A stretch of 34,825 nt of DNA, taken from positions 1-34,825 of the forward strand of contig NZ_PPCG01000079.1 of NCBI RefSeq assembly GCF_002913745.1, in the 5' to 3' direction. The stretch comes from Campylobacter concisus. Lineage in GTDB: Bacteria > Campylobacterota > Campylobacteria > Campylobacterales > Campylobacteraceae. The notes under the pieces are model-generated. The model ran no database searches. It had not been told where the DNA came from and saw only the letters and a program-made list of their open reading frames with translations. Each line of letters opens with the position of its first letter. The first letter of the stretch is position 1. Made by a program: the position numbers and the translations under genes. Positions 26,950-34,825 of this stretch are shown here, one piece after another.

Positions 26950-27465
26950 ATGCGAGCGCAGATAGAGCCTGACTTTGAGAGTGCTAGAAAAAAATATGAT
27001 GAAATTTTGGAGCAAATTTTAGCCTACACCGACTATTGCGACGAATTTGGCGATGAAGACGGCAAAGAGTACCGCAAGGTAGAGCAGCGTCTAGCCAAGA
27101 TAAGCGGCAAGGATATGAGTAAATTTAGCCTGCACGAGTGGTGGGAGGCCGAGGGCGCTGAAAATCTCGCCTTTGACATCGCTTTGCCAGAGCCAAAAGT
27201 GGTGCCTGATATAACAAAAGACGAGCTTAGGCAGATCGTAGAGCGCATGTTGGCGCCTGTGCCTGAATTTGATGATGATTTTTTAGAGGCATTTTATGTA
27301 AGAGTGACATTTGCCTGCAAGGGTGCATATTTCGCAGAGTTTTTGAAGCTAAATTTTACCAAAACCTTTAGCTTTGAGCTCTTTGATCGCCGCGAGATAG
27401 AGGGCGTGATGTGTGAGCTAAGTGCTAACGAGATAGTAGAAATTTTATGGGGCAAAAGAGGATAA
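26950..27465 (+). CDS. Unknown 171-aa acidic protein inside the mraY-murD operon
   Basis: The ATG is 3 bp after the mraY stop and the stop is 4 bp before murD, so the gene is plainly co-transcribed. The product is acidic and soluble. A helical N-terminus ([20 protein letters not shown]) is followed by the [15 protein letters not shown] segment, a Pro/Val linker, and a C-terminal part with [20 protein letters not shown]. There are no membrane helices or catalytic motifs, and I recognise no family. In C. jejuni mraY and murD are adjacent as I recall, so this is likely a lineage-specific insertion. It has no visible tie to peptidoglycan chemistry. Confidence 0.8.
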   Translation: MRAQIEPDFESARKKYDEILEQILAYTDYCDEFGDEDGKEYRKVEQRLAKISGKDMSKFSLHEWWEAEGAENLAFDIALPEPKVVPDITKDELRQIVERMLAPVPEFDDDFLEAFYVRVTFACKGAYFAEFLKLNFTKTFSFELFDRREIEGVMCELSANEIVEILWGKRG

Positions 27466-27469
27466 AAGT

Positions 27470-28687
27470 ATGAGAAAATCACTATTTGGCTATGGTGACA
27501 CGACAAAGGCGATCGCTAAAAACTTCGTAAATGACGGACTTTGGGACATCTACGATGATAAATTTAGTGAAGCTTCAAAGGATGAGTTTGGCAACGCTCT
27601 TTTGCCAGTTAGCGAATTTGACCCAGCAAAAAGCAGCCTAGAGATACCAAGCCCAGGCATCCCGCCTCACCACGAGCTTGTCAAAAAAGCTAAAAATTTA
27701 GTTAGCGAATATGACTATTTTTATGAAATTTACAAGGCGCATCTGCCATTTAACGTCTGGATAAGCGGCACAAACGGCAAAACGACGACCACAAAGATGA
27801 TGCAGCACCTGTTAGAGAGCAAAGGCTCAGTCATGGGCGGAAACGTCGGCATCGCGCTAGCAAATTTAGACCCGCACGCTAAAATTTGGATACTTGAGAC
27901 TAGCTCATTTACCCTGCACTACACAAAGCACGCAACGCCTGGCATCTACGTGCTTTTGCCGATCACTCCAGACCATCTAAGCTGGCATGGCAACATGAGC
28001 GAGTACGAAAAGGCAAAGCTTAAGCCGCTTGCTAGCATGAGCGAAACAAGCGTAGCTATCGTGCCTGAAATTTACGCTAAAACGCCTACAAAGGCCAAAG
28101 TGATCGCCTATAAAGATGAGAGCGATCTGGCTAAATTTTGTGGTATAAATTTAGGCGATATAGCCTTTAAAACGCCATTTTTGCTTGACGCGCTACTGGC
28201 ACTTGCGGTGGAGAAAATTTTATTTGACCGCTACGATGTGGAGCTTTTAAACACATTTGTCATCGAGGCAAACAAGCTCGAAGAATTTACTGATAACAAG
28301 GGTCGAACCTGGGTAAATGACACAAAAGCGACCAACATAGATGCGAGCATTCAAGCCGTGAAACGCTATAAAGATCACTTCATGCACCTGATCTTAGGCG
28401 GCGATGACAAGGGCGTTAGCATGGATGAGCTATTTGAAAATTTAAAGGGTCTTAAAGTCAAAATTTACACCATCGGCTCAAACAGCGACAAGCTTATGAA
28501 TTTAGCTGATAAATTTAACGTCCCCGCCCTAAAATGCGACTTTTTACAAAACGCTGTAAATGAGATAAGCAAAGAGCTTAAAAAAGGCGAGATAGCACTT
28601 CTAAGCCCAGCAGCTGCGAGCCTTGATCAGTTTAAGAGCTACGCAGAGCGAGGAGATAAATTTAAAGAGTTTATAAAGGCTCTTTGA
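27470..28687 (+). CDS. murD: UDP-N-acetylmuramoylalanine--D-glutamate ligase
   Basis: MurD, 405 aa, adds D-Glu to UDP-MurNAc-L-Ala with ATP. The P-loop is in [15 protein letters not shown] (about 101-110). [11 protein letters not shown] and [10 protein letters not shown] give the Mg and carbamyl-Lys region, and [20 protein letters not shown] with ILGGDDKG forms the C-terminal ligase domain. It is about 30 aa shorter than E. coli MurD, mostly in the N-terminal UDP-binding part ([17 protein letters not shown]), as in other campylobacters. The ATG follows AGAGGA. It is the last gene of mraY-ORF-murD. Confidence 0.95.
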   Translation: MRKSLFGYGDTTKAIAKNFVNDGLWDIYDDKFSEASKDEFGNALLPVSEFDPAKSSLEIPSPGIPPHHELVKKAKNLVSEYDYFYEIYKAHLPFNVWISGTNGKTTTTKMMQHLLESKGSVMGGNVGIALANLDPHAKIWILETSSFTLHYTKHATPGIYVLLPITPDHLSWHGNMSEYEKAKLKPLASMSETSVAIVPEIYAKTPTKAKVIAYKDESDLAKFCGINLGDIAFKTPFLLDALLALAVEKILFDRYDVELLNTFVIEANKLEEFTDNKGRTWVNDTKATNIDASIQAVKRYKDHFMHLILGGDDKGVSMDELFENLKGLKVKIYTIGSNSDKLMNLADKFNVPALKCDFLQNAVNEISKELKKGEIALLSPAAASLDQFKSYAERGDKFKEFIKAL

Positions 28688-28752
28688 TAGCTTTTACAAA
28701 ACTCACTCTTGTTATTTTTTTAGTTTAGATAAAAATTTATTTTTTCTTATAT

Positions 28753-28771
28753 AAAAATTTAGTAAATTTTT
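28753..28771. promoter_or_regulatory. Palindrome just upstream of the adhesin promoter
   Basis: A perfect inverted repeat of 8-3-8 (AAAAATTT agt AAATTTTT) lies eight bases before the -10 box of the adhesin gene, overlapping where a -35 would be. It is a candidate operator, but AT-rich palindromes are frequent in this genome. Confidence 0.35.
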
Positions 28772-28778
28772 CCGATAT

Positions 28779-28784
28779 TACAAT
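28779..28784 (+). promoter_or_regulatory. -10 box of the adhesin gene
   Basis: GATATTACAATAC gives TACAAT, with a start near 28791 and a leader of about 19 nt. AGGGA at 28798-28802 is a good ribosome binding site for the ATG at 28810. Confidence 0.5.
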
Positions 28785-28809
28785 ACACACATTTTACAGG
28801 GATGAAAAA

Positions 28810-29688
28810 ATGCCAAATTTTGACGCCATAAGGATCGGCGTTATCAAAAAGATCAAGGGTGAAGCCATCGCCATAGGCAGGGACGGCACTATGAGAGTGC
28901 TGCACAAAGGCGATGAAATTTACCTTGGTGATGATATAAAAACGAGCGAAAACTCGAACCTTACCATTGTTTTTGATGACGGCGAAAAGACTTATGTCGG
29001 CTTTAGCTCGGTATTTCACACAATAAATGTCTTTGCTGAGCACAAAGGCGAGCTAGTCATCCCAAAAAATGCAAACATCCTTGAAAATCACAAAGAACAC
29101 GCAAATGACGATGATCAAATCTCCCATCAAGAGCTATCTTCTCACGGCTCATCACCACATAACTTCGCCTCAGCAAGCAGTAGTGGCATCAAATTTGAAC
29201 TAGGTGGTCACTACTCAAATATCTATGACTTCTACACTGGTTTGCGCGCTCTTGAAGCGAGGCATGACAAGGTCAAATGGCCAGTTGGCGAGGCTAAAAT
29301 TGGCGGTGTCTCTTATACTAAATCCAACAAGCTAGAGTCAAATACTAGTGCAACTAACAACACAGTTATAAATCCTGGCACTTATGTGCCTTCAGAGCCA
29401 AACATCGTGCTAAATTTCAACCTCACAAGTGATACTGGCGATAAAAAGGGCTTTTTAGGAGGGGCGCAGCTAAACTCACTACCAAAGACTCCTGATGGCA
29501 AGAAGATCATAACAAGCATAGGCGTCGATATCCCAGATGTTGCTAAAAATGGCGACATCATCACGATAAAGACAAATATGAAAGGTGGTGGCAAAACTAG
29601 CAACTACAAAGTAAATACGATAACAAACGAGCTAATCCCAGTTGATAGCACCGGATGCCCACTGGAGCGCCTCCTATACCTATCGTAA
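28810..29688 (+). CDS. Retention-module adhesin, N-terminal part (frameshifted)
   Basis: This 292-codon frame is the start of a large type I-secreted surface protein. Residues 8 to about 75 are a retention module of the LapA/RTX-adhesin type: IGVIKKIKGEAIAIGRDGTM, VLHKGDEIYLGDDIKTSENS and the VFDDGEKTYVGFSS end. This domain folds in the periplasm and plugs the outer-membrane pore so that the protein stays on the surface. A His/Ser-rich linker (about 95-130) follows, then the first Ig-like unit from about residue 195. No [T/A/P]AAG-like LapG site is present. The genuine frame ends near 29655; the last dozen codons (from CPLERLL) are out of frame and the TAA at 29686 is a frameshift stop. Confidence 0.85.
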   Translation: MPNFDAIRIGVIKKIKGEAIAIGRDGTMRVLHKGDEIYLGDDIKTSENSNLTIVFDDGEKTYVGFSSVFHTINVFAEHKGELVIPKNANILENHKEHANDDDQISHQELSSHGSSPHNFASASSSGIKFELGGHYSNIYDFYTGLRALEARHDKVKWPVGEAKIGGVSYTKSNKLESNTSATNNTVINPGTYVPSEPNIVLNFNLTSDTGDKKGFLGGAQLNSLPKTPDGKKIITSIGVDIPDVAKNGDIITIKTNMKGGGKTSNYKVNTITNELIPVDSTGCPLERLLYLS

Positions 29689-32600
29689 ATGGCAAAGCAG
29701 AGATCACTGGAGTTGAAATTTTAAACCATGGCAAAACGACCGTGACAAGCTCATACACCACTGGAGGCAGAACATTTACAGCGCCGTCAACTGCCTATGA
29801 GCTAAACGACACGCCAGCCATCTCAAAAGTGACAGCCACGCTTGATCTTGATAAAAATGGCGACGGCGTGATAGACGCGACCGAGCTAGGATATGGCAGC
29901 GGCACGCAAACTAGCGGCATGAAATTTGTAGTGCCTGACGAGCTTAGCACTGGAGATAAGATCACGTTTAAGCTAAATGAACCGGGCAAACCACCAGTTG
30001 AGAAGAAATTTACGCTAGATAAAGAAAATGGCACAGCCACTGACGAGGACGGCAACACCTATACATTTACGACCGATGAAAATGGCGCAGTTAGCTTTAG
30101 CGTGCCAAACATCGCAAACATCACAGCAGGAAGCAGCATAGAAACTGGCGTAGTCGATAAATTTGGCAACATCTCAGCCACTCACACTACGCCAAGCAGC
30201 AGTGTAAGTGACACTGTAAAAGTGACGCTAACAGCTGATAAAAACGGCGATGGGCTGATAAGTGGCGACGAGATAGGAGATGGCACTTCAAAGGTTGAGA
30301 TAAATTTACCTCGCACTATAAAACCAAAAGAGAGCGTCACTATAAACATAGGTGGCTCGCCAAAAGAATTTGTCGTAAGCGACGATGGCACAAGCGTCTA
30401 TGATAAAAATAACCCAAGCGTAGTAGTAGTGCCAATAGTTAATGGTAAATTTGAAGTGCCAGGCGTAAGCGTGCCAGTAGCACCTGGCTCAAGTGTATCT
30501 ATAAACACAACGGTTAATGACGAGCATGGCACGCCAAAACCAAATGGCTCAAGCAACCAAACCACCCCAAGCGTCGTAGTAGCTCCTCCTGTAAAATCAG
30601 CCAAGATAAGCTTTGATAGTGACTTGGGCTCTAGCAATAGAACACCAGATGGCAAGATAGATACCTCAGAAAACAGATACAATGACGGCGACCCAACAAA
30701 AACTGAGGCGTCTATAAAAATCCCAAGCGTGATAAAAGAAGGCGATAAGATAGCCATAGATGTCACAAATCCAGACGGCAGCAAAACGCACAAAATTTAC
30801 ACATACACTAACGGCAAGATAATCGCCCCTGATCACAATGAAGTGCCACTAAATGATGGTAAATTTAGGATCACAGTGCCAATAGAGCATGGCAAAACAA
30901 CAAGCATAACGACGACCATGATGGACAAGGCTGGCAACAAAGGCGAAAGCGATACAAATGAGATAAAATTTAGCGACAGCCCAGTGGCTAAATTTGTCAA
31001 AGATGCTGACGGAGACGGGCTCATAGATGACACCACTGGAGCCATAACGACCTCTGATGTAAAGGTCTATCTCCCAAGTAGTGCAGTGCCAAAAGATGAG
31101 CTAAAGATAAGCATCCTAAACCCGCTTACCAACAAACAATCAACCGTGAGCTATATCCTAGACGATGATGGCGTGCATATGATAAACAAAAAAGACCCAA
31201 GCGATATAAAAGTGATAAGTGACGGCGCTATCACCATACCAGATGTGATAGTAAGCAGCAAGCGTCCGACCTTAGTCGATGCGACCCTTATAAAAGATGA
31301 TGGGAGTGCGATCTCTGGCACATCAAGTGGCAGGCTATTTGCCTTTGGCGTGCTTGACTACATAGATGATGTAAAGCTTGTTACAAAGATAGATAATGCC
31401 GATATCCACTCCGCAAAATACCTAAACGAAGAGGACTACGAGCACATCATCTCGACAAGCCAGTATGAGTCAAATTCGACCCAAAAGATAAACTACAACA
31501 TCGCTCTTACAAATGACGAACAGCCATACATTAAATTTGGCATAAACAAGCCTGATACCACAAGTGACGGCAAAGGCTACGTGCTAATCGAGATAAAAGA
31601 TGAAAACGCAAATATAAGTGATAGCTTTATAGCTAAGATCGAAAACAACACCGTCATAGCAGACTTTGAAAAAGCTGGCAAAAAGCTAGATAGGACTCAC
31701 CACATCATAGACGCCACCTACGTGGGGACTGACGGCGTGCCTCAAAGAGATGATAATCTAACTATCACAGTCGATCTTGACTCAAAGCCTGACAAGCTAA
31801 TAGAATCTGACTTTGATAATATAAAAAACAGCTCTGGCAACTACGCTATAAATTTTAGCGGCAAAGGCGAAGCTGCAAACAATCCGCACGATGAAAAATC
31901 AAAAGATGTAGAGGTCATAGACGCTGAGACATCTGAGAAGACGACACTGACACTTGATAGAAATTTAAGCTACTCTGGAAGCTTTAACGTGGCGCAAAAC
32001 ACTGGCAGCAAAAACTACATCGTTGAAAGACTAGATGATGCGGGAAATTTAGCCGTTCAAACCGTGACTATGGTGGCAAACAAAGGCCTTGATGTTGATA
32101 TGTGGTTTTATGATTGTACAAATAAAGAATTTTGGAGTAAATACAGCCCTGTAATCTACAAACCATCGGCACCACCTTATCACTACAATGACACTTTGCC
32201 AACACCAACAACTGCTGGCTTATACCATGTAGCAAATCACTATACACAGTGGATGGAGTGGGCTGGTGTTAGTGCAACTACTACATTTAGTCAAGTTACT
32301 TTTAGATCAGGTCGAGATTATAATAGATCTTGGACTAGACCACACTCGGGTGAGCTAAATACAAATGATATGGCAAGGGTTGGGCATTCTCCAAATGCAA
32401 GCAAAACAGATACATATGGGCTAGATCCCTATACGGTAGATACAGAAAATTATCCAGCAGATTATTCGAAAAAAGATGCCTCTGGGAAATACAGAGAAGA
32501 TTATTTAGAAAATTTTAAAGGAAACTATACATTACTGGAAGCTGAGACAGTAGGAACAGACCTTATCATGCATATGAGTGGCTGGATATATGTAAGCGAA

Positions 32601-34691
32601 ACAGCCAACTACTTATTAAAAATGCAATACTATCAAGACCTAGCAAGCCTTAAAATATCAAATCATGAAATGCAAGGCGCTTGGTGGTCTGGTGATTATG
32701 GCAAACATAAGACAGAAGCTAGTTTTCACCTTGAAAAAGGCTTTCATAAAATAAATATTGACTACATTGATCAAAGAACAGATCTAAATTTTGATATTGC
32801 GATTAAAAAAGATAGCACTTATAAAATAATAGGCTCACAAGGAAGCGGCACGCATCTTTTTAGTGATAGCTATGTGAAAGCTTTAGAAGATAAAGGATAT
32901 GTCAGTAGTGCTGATGCAAATGGCTATAGAAAAGCACTAAATGGCTATGGCAACGATCCAGATGATTTTAACAAAGTAATACATCTAAAACACAACACAG
33001 ATGCTCTTGAAGGTAGCAACCTAAACGATGTCTTTATCTATAACGGCAAGAGCATAGATGCAAAAGGTGGCGTAGATAAGCTGATATTTGTTGAAGATAT
33101 AGACCTTAGTGAAGTAAATAATCTAAAGGATAAACTAAAAAGCTTTGAACGCCTGCAACTAGGCACAGAGAGCCAAAACGTTTCAATCGCGCTAAATGCA
33201 AAGAGCGTTCTTGACATCATAGACTCAAAAACGACAAAGATAACAGAAGGCGAATACTCAACCTTAAGAACTATACCTGGAACAGAGAGTGTAAATACAG
33301 TTTTAAAGATAGCAGGCAAGGATGGCGACATAGTAAAACTTATAAATTCTGGAGTTAATAAATTTGAATTAGCAACAAAAGAAGAGGTAACTTTACTAAA
33401 CTGGAAGCATAGCAAAGCTATAGGGGATAGCTATAACAAAGTAGAAGTAGATACGAATGGACATGCAGTAAATCACGTCTATAAAGGCACATACATAAAA
33501 GATGGCGAGTTAAAGACATTTTTTATTGAGATAGACAAAAATGTCAAGATCGTAGCGCAAGAGCGCAACTATGACGATACCTTTACATATAATGCCACCA
33601 ACCCTATAGACGCAAAAGATGGAGTAGATACACTCATCTTTACAGCAAATACCGACCTTAGCAACATAGATGTAAAAGATAAGCTAAAAAGCTTTGAGAG
33701 GGTGCAACTAGGTAAGGATAATGAAGCGGTTGCCCTCACTCTAAATTCAAAAAACATACTTGACATCATGGGCTCAAAAGAGACCGCCACGACCATCGAA
33801 ACAAGCGGCACGAAAAAAGAGATACAAGGCACAAAAAGCATAAATACAGTCTTAAAAATAACGGGCGACGAAAACGACGAGGTAAAACTCATAGGAAGCT
33901 TCTCAAAAGCAACTGATGAGGAAGTGACGATGCTAAACTGGAAGCACAGTCAAGTCGCGGGCGATGAATTTAATAAAGTCGAAGTCACAGATAATAGCGG
34001 TAGCAAAACCTACCCTAACCACAGCAATGTAACTTACAATGCAAGTGCAAATGCAACGATACACGGCATGGATCACGCGGTAAATCAAGTCTATAAAGGC
34101 ACATATACCGATGGAGCTAACACGAGGACATTTTTCGTTGAGATAGATAAAGGCGTTAAATTTACATGCGAAGGAGACGATAAAGACAATAAATTTATCT
34201 ATGAGGGCGATCCGATAGACGCAAAAGATGGCGTTGATACGCTCATCTTTACTGAAAATATCGATCTTAGCAGAGTGGATGACCTAAACGATAAACTAAA
34301 GAGCTTTGAAATTTTACAGCTTGGTAGCAAGAGCACTCAGGCGGTCTCGATAGGACTGGATGCTAAAAGCGTGCTTGATATCATAGACTCACAAGTAACA
34401 GATGGTGGCTTAAAAAGCGTAAATACCGTGCTAAAGATCAAAGGCAATAATAATGACAAAGTGGCACTAGAGGGCAAAGGAACTATCTTCACACAAGCAA
34501 CAGATGGCGAAGTAGCGGCACTAAATTTAAAGCATAGCGCTTTAGGCGATACACACAACCAAGTAGCAGTTGATGGTAGCGGTCACGCTGTAAATCAAGT
34601 CTATAAAGGCGTATATGGTAGTGGAGCTGGCGCACAAACATTTTTTATCGAGATAGATAAATATGTAAGTGTAGTAAATTTGGTGCATTAA
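29655..34691 (+). CDS. Retention-module adhesin, main body (continuation after the frameshift)
   Basis: This 1678-codon frame continues the same protein; with the N-terminal part it would total about 1960 aa. Order: four Ig-like beta units each with an Asp-rich DKNGDGVIDATE-like loop (29.83-31.33 kb), a further Ig-like stretch (31.35-31.8 kb), an aromatic-rich PA14-like region (32.1-32.86 kb), and three C-terminal repeats (33.03-34.69 kb). The ATG at 29655 has no ribosome binding site, and TGA in this frame at 29643 bounds the shift to 29646-29685. Family-like IPIVNGKAEITGVEIL resumes straight after the shift. Glycine-rich RTX nonapeptides are absent. The protein ends FFIEIDKYVSVVNLVH, probably the secretion signal region. 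Product is likely a surface adhesin or biofilm protein. Confidence 0.85.
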   Translation: MPTGAPPIPIVNGKAEITGVEILNHGKTTVTSSYTTGGRTFTAPSTAYELNDTPAISKVTATLDLDKNGDGVIDATELGYGSGTQTSGMKFVVPDELSTGDKITFKLNEPGKPPVEKKFTLDKENGTATDEDGNTYTFTTDENGAVSFSVPNIANITAGSSIETGVVDKFGNISATHTTPSSSVSDTVKVTLTADKNGDGLISGDEIGDGTSKVEINLPRTIKPKESVTINIGGSPKEFVVSDDGTSVYDKNNPSVVVVPIVNGKFEVPGVSVPVAPGSSVSINTTVNDEHGTPKPNGSSNQTTPSVVVAPPVKSAKISFDSDLGSSNRTPDGKIDTSENRYNDGDPTKTEASIKIPSVIKEGDKIAIDVTNPDGSKTHKIYTYTNGKIIAPDHNEVPLNDGKFRITVPIEHGKTTSITTTMMDKAGNKGESDTNEIKFSDSPVAKFVKDADGDGLIDDTTGAITTSDVKVYLPSSAVPKDELKISILNPLTNKQSTVSYILDDDGVHMINKKDPSDIKVISDGAITIPDVIVSSKRPTLVDATLIKDDGSAISGTSSGRLFAFGVLDYIDDVKLVTKIDNADIHSAKYLNEEDYEHIISTSQYESNSTQKINYNIALTNDEQPYIKFGINKPDTTSDGKGYVLIEIKDENANISDSFIAKIENNTVIADFEKAGKKLDRTHHIIDATYVGTDGVPQRDDNLTITVDLDSKPDKLIESDFDNIKNSSGNYAINFSGKGEAANNPHDEKSKDVEVIDAETSEKTTLTLDRNLSYSGSFNVAQNTGSKNYIVERLDDAGNLAVQTVTMVANKGLDVDMWFYDCTNKEFWSKYSPVIYKPSAPPYHYNDTLPTPTTAGLYHVANHYTQWMEWAGVSATTTFSQVTFRSGRDYNRSWTRPHSGELNTNDMARVGHSPNASKTDTYGLDPYTVDTENYPADYSKKDASGKYREDYLENFKGNYTLLEAETVGTDLIMHMSGWIYVSETANYLLKMQYYQDLASLKISNHEMQGAWWSGDYGKHKTEASFHLEKGFHKINIDYIDQRTDLNFDIAIKKDSTYKIIGSQGSGTHLFSDSYVKALEDKGYVSSADANGYRKALNGYGNDPDDFNKVIHLKHNTDALEGSNLNDVFIYNGKSIDAKGGVDKLIFVEDIDLSEVNNLKDKLKSFERLQLGTESQNVSIALNAKSVLDIIDSKTTKITEGEYSTLRTIPGTESVNTVLKIAGKDGDIVKLINSGVNKFELATKEEVTLLNWKHSKAIGDSYNKVEVDTNGHAVNHVYKGTYIKDGELKTFFIEIDKNVKIVAQERNYDDTFTYNATNPIDAKDGVDTLIFTANTDLSNIDVKDKLKSFERVQLGKDNEAVALTLNSKNILDIMGSKETATTIETSGTKKEIQGTKSINTVLKITGDENDEVKLIGSFSKATDEEVTMLNWKHSQVAGDEFNKVEVTDNSGSKTYPNHSNVTYNASANATIHGMDHAVNQVYKGTYTDGANTRTFFVEIDKGVKFTCEGDDKDNKFIYEGDPIDAKDGVDTLIFTENIDLSRVDDLNDKLKSFEILQLGSKSTQAVSIGLDAKSVLDIIDSQVTDGGLKSVNTVLKIKGNNNDKVALEGKGTIFTQATDGEVAALNLKHSALGDTHNQVAVDGSGHAVNQVYKGVYGSGAGAQTFFIEIDKYVSVVNLVH
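29833..31330 (+). repeat. Tandem Ig-like units with Asp-rich loops in the adhesin
   Basis: Units begin near 29838, 30225, 30612 and 30985, a spacing of about 125-130 codons. Each opens with a strand and an Asp-rich loop (DKNGDGVID, DKNGDGLIS, TPDGKIDTSENR, DADGDGLIDD), followed by VxxPxxxxxGDxI and a VPIVNGKFEVPGV-like strand. A more diverged copy precedes them near 29400. The loops resemble calcium-binding linkers that stiffen extended adhesins. Confidence 0.75.
32100..32860 (+). other. PA14-like, aromatic-rich domain region of the adhesin
   Basis: The stretch includes SGWIYVSETANYLLKMQYYQ, LKISNHEMQGAWW and LEKGFHKINIDYIDQR, a pattern close to PA14/GLEYA carbohydrate-binding domains. It is rich in Trp and Tyr, unlike the flanks, and its codon use is more AT-rich (many AGA, TAT, AAA) than the Ig-like part. 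It is the best candidate for the ligand-binding head. Confidence 0.55.
33026..34688 (+). repeat. Three C-terminal repeats of the adhesin, about 170-200 codons each
   Basis: Copies run about 33026-33566, 33573-34166 and 34179-34688. Each holds, in order, D(A)KxGVDxLIF, DLSxxxxxxDKLKSFExxQLG, a KS(V/I)LDI(I/M) helix, a SVNTVLKI strand, a VxxLNxKHS helix, and HAVNxVYKGxY ending FF(I/V)EIDK. The DAKDGVDTLIF element looks like half an RTX-type turn. Confidence 0.8.
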
Positions 34692-34763
34692 ATTTAACTC
34701 TATCAGGCTAAAATTTATAGTTTTATATTTAAATTCCTTAAAAATAAAAGCTTCTTGTATATT

Positions 34764-34780
34764 TTTAAACTTAGTTTAAA
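34764..34780. promoter_or_regulatory. Palindrome upstream of the right-edge promoter
   Basis: TTTAAAC tta GTTTAAA, a perfect 7-3-7 inverted repeat, ends 11 bases before the -10 box at 34792. It is a candidate operator for the next gene. Confidence 0.35.
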
Positions 34781-34791
34781 TATTTAAAATG

Positions 34792-34819
34792 TATAATCCA
34801 ATTTCTTTTATCAAGGTGG
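34792..34819 (+). promoter_or_regulatory. -10 box and ribosome binding site of a gene starting at the window edge
   Basis: TATAAT at 34792-34797 and AAGGTGG at 34813-34819 stand in the right order on the plus strand. The last two bases (AT) may be the first two of an ATG. The gene itself lies outside; a type I secretion component would be expected from context. Confidence 0.5.
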
Positions 34820-34825
34820 TTGGAT

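Noticed and set aside
29640..29690. Programmed -1 ribosomal frameshifting in the adhesin
   Set aside because: No slippery heptamer of the X XXY YYZ type and no strong downstream stem is seen in the 40-nt overlap.
28688..29700. Phase-variable homopolymer at the adhesin
   Set aside because: No run of G or C long enough for Campylobacter-type slippage occurs in the promoter or near the frameshift.
29833..34688. CRISPR-like or non-coding tandem repeats
   Set aside because: The repeats are coding, diverged, 125-200 codons long and keep protein motifs rather than DNA identity.

Overview
The window is a chromosomal segment of a Campylobacter species, and the mix of genes fits the C. concisus / C. 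curvus side of the genus best. Three things point there. The block argS-tatA-gmk-acidic protein-fliR-ABC ATPase-tsf-rpsB has the same order that I recall for C. jejuni NCTC 11168 (Cj1175c to Cj1182c). Intergenic DNA is AT-rich and full of AAATTT-type words. Several core genes (tpiA, argS, gmk, fabF) start with TTG. No tRNA, rRNA, CRISPR array, insertion sequence or prophage gene is visible.

Layout. 0.1-1.2 kb: an Old Yellow Enzyme family oxidoreductase followed by a clear terminator. 1.5-2.1 kb: a DUF2625 gene broken by one TAG. 2.2-6.1 kb: gap-pgk-tpiA and then fabI, all on the minus strand. 6.2-7.1 kb: a plus-strand gene in which NadD and RsfS are fused in one frame, overlapping tail to tail with a YeiH-type membrane protein. 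8.1-8.3 kb: a 54-codon ORF with its own promoter. 8.4-15.8 kb: the translation/flagellar block, transcribed rpsB to argS. 16.0-18.7 kb: ribE-pgeF-small ORF-iadA. 18.7-21.05 kb: an accessory patch with a gene-poor stretch, a DUF1963/YwqG gene broken by one TGA, and an intact CbrC-family gene. 21.1-24.3 kb: fabG, acpP, fabF, accA. 24.3-28.7 kb: gpmI, and divergently mraY-unknown ORF-murD. 28.8-34.7 kb: a giant surface protein with an N-terminal retention module, Ig-like repeats, a PA14-like insert and three C-terminal repeats. It is split by a single frameshift near 29.65 kb. A promoter and ribosome binding site at the right edge point to another gene just outside, plausibly part of its type I secretion apparatus.

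How it works together. The conserved genes cover lower glycolysis/gluconeogenesis (gap, pgk, tpiA, gpmI), type II fatty acid synthesis (accA, fabF, acpP, fabG, fabI), NAD and riboflavin synthesis, translation, protein export and peptidoglycan precursors. Three of the few accessory genes (DUF2625, DUF1963, the adhesin) carry single disabling lesions, while every core gene reads through. That suggests real decay or on/off variation rather than random sequence error, though raw reads would have to confirm it.

The most interesting items are the retention-module adhesin without a visible LapG-type di-alanine cleavage site, the NadD-RsfS fusion, the acidic protein that begins with what looks like a pseudo-receiver domain, and the unknown gene inside the mraY-murD operon.
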